In this document: positions 61,978 to 64,000 of the stretch, piece by piece | Position numbering within the stretch: position 1 is the stretch's first letter | How the letters are laid out: the number at the start of each line of letters is the position of its first letter | DNA from: Halobacteria archaeon HArc-gm2 | GTDB taxonomy: Archaea > Halobacteriota > Halobacteria > Halobacteriales > Haloarculaceae | Length of the DNA: 64,000 nucleotides | Assembly (NCBI GenBank): GCA_025517465.1 | Contig: JAOPKE010000003.1 | Span: forward strand, 434,001 to 498,000 | Direction: 5' to 3' | Notes under the pieces: generated by a model | What the model was told of the DNA's origin: nothing | Database searches by the model: none | What the model saw: the letters and a program-made list of their open reading frames with translations, nothing else | Program-made: the position numbers and the translations under genes

Positions 61978-63858
61978 ATGGCGGCCACAGACCTGATATT
62001 GCTCGTCGCCGGCATCATCGCGATCGGTGTGCTAGCACAGTTGCTGGCCGACCGGTTGCAGATCCCGAGCATCATCTTCTACATCGCCGCCGGGCTCGTG
62101 CTCGGACCGATATCGCCGTACATACCGCTGGTGAACGGGCGGATCATCGACCCGGCGTCGTTCGGGGACGCGCTCCCCGCGATCGTCGGGCTCGCGGTCG
62201 CCATCATCGTCTTCGAGGGGGCGTTCCACCTGAAGATGGAACGGATCCAGTCGGCACCGTCGGCTGCCGTCCAGCTCGTGACCGTCGGGGCGGTCATCGC
62301 CCTCGTCGGCACGAGCGTCGCGGTCCGGTTCGCGTTCGACACCTCGTGGTTCCTCGCGCTGACGATCGGGTCGCTGCTCGTCGCCACCGGGCCGACCGTG
62401 GTGACGCCGATCCTGAAGGTCGTCCCGGTCAGGGACCGCGTCGCCGCGGCGCTGGAGACCGAGGGTATCGTCAACGACGTGACGGCGGCCATCCTCGCCG
62501 TGGTCTTCTTCGAGGCGGTAAGCCCCGAGACCGTCTCCAACGGCCTCGTCGAGGGGTTCATCACCCGCCTCGGCGTCGGGCTGCTGTTCGGCGTGCTCGT
62601 CGCCGCGGTCGTCTTCTACCTGCTGCGATACGTCGACCTCTCGCCAGGTGACGCACCGCGCAACGCCCGGTTGCTGGTGCTGGCCGGCGCACTCATCGCG
62701 TACGCGGCGGCGAACGCCCAGGCGAGCGAGGCCGGCGTCGCCGCGGTGGCGACGGCGGGATTCCTGCTCGGCAACGCGGACATCCCCTACGAGGAGGACA
62801 TCGAGGACTTCAAGGGGGACATCACGCTGGTCGTCCTCTCGTTCGTCTTCATCGCGCTGGCCGCGCTGCTGGACCTCAACGCGCTCCGGCAGGTCGGCAT
62901 CCCCGGCCTGATCGTCGTCGTCGCGATGGCGCTCGTGATCCGGCCGGTGCTCGTGTTCATCTCGACGGTCGGCGACCGGTTCACCCTGCAGGAGCGGACG
63001 TTCATGAGTTTCGTCGGACCGCGCGGGATCATCCCGGCGTCGGTCGCGACGCTGTTCGCCGTCGAGTTGCAGGCGCTCGGTCGGATCGAGGAGGCGAACA
63101 TCATCCTCGGGACCGTCTTCCTGGCAATCCTGCTGACCGCCGTGTTCGAGGGCGGCTTCGCCCGCAAAATCGCGGAATACCTGGACGTGATACCAATGAG
63201 AGTCATCATCGTCGGAGGCGGGAAGGTGGGCCGGTCGCTCGCCGAACGCCTCGAAGACCGTGGCGAGAACGTCGTCATCGTCGAAGAGAGAGAAAGCGTC
63301 GTAGAGACCGCCCGGAACGCCGGGTTCACGGTGCACAGCGGCGACGGCACCGACACCGAAGTACTGCGCTCCGCCGGGGCGGAGAACGCCAAGACCGTCG
63401 TCGCCGCCACCGGGGACGACGACGCCAACCTGCTGGTCGCCCAGCTGGCCAACTCGAAGTTCGACGTCGAGCGGGTCATCGCCCGCGCGAACAACCCGGA
63501 CAACGTCGAGGCCTTCGAGGACCTGGGCGTCAGCACTATCTCCTCGGCCATGGCGACGGCCTGGGCCATCGACAACCAGATCGAACGCCCCGCCATCGCC
63601 CACTGGATGACCGACGTCGGCCGCGTCGGTGACGTCCAGGAGATCGAGGTGACCAACCACGACATCGTCGACAAGCCCGTCAGCGAGGTCGGCCCGATGC
63701 TTCCGGACGCCTGCCTCATCGCGCTCATCACGCGCGACGGGGAGACCGACGTCCCGACCGCCGACTTCGTCGTCGAGCGCGGGGACATGCTGACGCTGCT
63801 TGGCCGGAACGATTCGGTCCGCGAGGGGATGGCGTTCGTCAACAGCGACGCCAGCTAA
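61978..63858 (+). CDS. CPA1-type cation:proton antiporter with TrkA domains
   Basis: The 626-residue protein has about twelve membrane segments (residues 1-400) with PSIIFYIAAGLVLGP, an exchanger-like EGIVNDVTAAILAVVFF segment and SFVGPRGIIPASVATLF. The soluble TrkA_N domain begins near residue 410 (RVIIVGGGKVGRSLAERLED) and binds NAD or related nucleotides, followed by a TrkA_C domain. It should exchange Na+ or K+ for H+ under nucleotide control. The start is ATG 61978, just after a good TATA box. Confidence 0.92.
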   Translation: MAATDLILLVAGIIAIGVLAQLLADRLQIPSIIFYIAAGLVLGPISPYIPLVNGRIIDPASFGDALPAIVGLAVAIIVFEGAFHLKMERIQSAPSAAVQLVTVGAVIALVGTSVAVRFAFDTSWFLALTIGSLLVATGPTVVTPILKVVPVRDRVAAALETEGIVNDVTAAILAVVFFEAVSPETVSNGLVEGFITRLGVGLLFGVLVAAVVFYLLRYVDLSPGDAPRNARLLVLAGALIAYAAANAQASEAGVAAVATAGFLLGNADIPYEEDIEDFKGDITLVVLSFVFIALAALLDLNALRQVGIPGLIVVVAMALVIRPVLVFISTVGDRFTLQERTFMSFVGPRGIIPASVATLFAVELQALGRIEEANIILGTVFLAILLTAVFEGGFARKIAEYLDVIPMRVIIVGGGKVGRSLAERLEDRGENVVIVEERESVVETARNAGFTVHSGDGTDTEVLRSAGAENAKTVVAATGDDDANLLVAQLANSKFDVERVIARANNPDNVEAFEDLGVSTISSAMATAWAIDNQIERPAIAHWMTDVGRVGDVQEIEVTNHDIVDKPVSEVGPMLPDACLIALITRDGETDVPTADFVVERGDMLTLLGRNDSVREGMAFVNSDAS

Positions 63859-63964
63859 CGTTCTCCGGCCGTACCGTCTGTCGGCCTCGTCTGCAGGCTC
63901 GACGGCCTCCCGGCCGATCCGAGCGGCGAAGGTTTTTGTTCGAAGGCGCGAGAGTCGCGATAGC

Positions 63965-64000
63965 ATGAGTTTCCGGGGGCTGTGGGGCGCGGTGGGTACC
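63965..64000 (+). CDS. Start of a gene cut by the window edge
   Basis: An ATG at 63965 opens a frame reading MSFRGLWGAVGT to the last base. TTTTTGT near 63933 could be its TATA element. Too little is present to identify it. Confidence 0.4.
   Translation, partial: MSFRGLWGAVGT

Overview
The window looks like chromosomal DNA of a halophilic archaeon (class Halobacteria). The proteins are strongly acidic and the GC content is high. Secreted proteins carry twin-arginine signals followed by a lipobox. Characteristic genes are present: ribosomal protein L40e, a SAMP2-like ubiquitin-fold modifier, an Orc1/Cdc6 protein, an EMC3/DUF106 membrane protein, Tsr3, and small DUF1931, DUF5786 and zinc-ribbon proteins. 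A Haloarculaceae-type genome is a reasonable guess; this is inference from gene content only.

Layout. 1-1063 has no convincing gene. 1092-11312 holds the most unusual cluster: a gluconate-2-dehydrogenase-subunit-3/GMC oxidoreductase pair, then a tight operon (RGP/UDP-arabinopyranose-mutase-like enzyme, iron-type binding lipoprotein, two-domain permease, ATPase, GT39-type membrane glycosyltransferase), then a convergent dolichyl-phosphate-sugar-synthase-like GT2. Each of the three transcription units starts just downstream of a TTAGGC-NN-GCCTAA-like palindrome of the DtxR/IdeR type, and the operon has two. I read the block as one metal- (probably iron-) controlled regulon that joins iron(III) uptake to sugar oxidation and glycan synthesis.

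11313-14674 is a gene-poor, partly AT-richer tract with one frameshifted secreted protein, a 507-bp element with terminal inverted repeats, and recurrent TATTTCGCTATA-like motifs. 14675-23194 carries uvrB, small proteins, a DUF106 protein, a ferritin-like protein, an aldo/keto reductase, a quinone-reductase-like protein and a short GlpA-like flavoprotein. 23191-24741 is a flippase. 24780-25498 is a graveyard of fused gene fragments.

25517-46114 is mostly housekeeping or conserved: two divergent sulfurtransferases, an AI-2E exporter-family protein, methyltransferase, GlmM, RpiA, LarB, LarE, GIY-YIG protein, a phosphohexomutase, SAMP2, a bactofilin-like membrane protein, MinD and a MutS-like ATPase with an HhH N-terminus. 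46332-64000 has a halocyanin-like protein, Orc1/Cdc6, acetyltransferase, DUF99, two metallo-beta-lactamase-fold hydrolases, L40e, an enolase-superfamily protein, a secreted GH9 cellulase, Tsr3, a peroxiredoxin with a very long acidic tail, SerRS and a CPA1-TrkA antiporter. The first 36 bases of one more gene lie at the right edge.

Throughout, intergenic spaces carry families of repeats: stem-loops with an 11-nt GA...GA loop, one copy of which lies inside the coding region of the GMC oxidoreductase, and larger elements bounded by GAAAGCCCTCG/CGAGGGCTTTC. All functional statements rest on reading the sequence and family knowledge; no database search was run.
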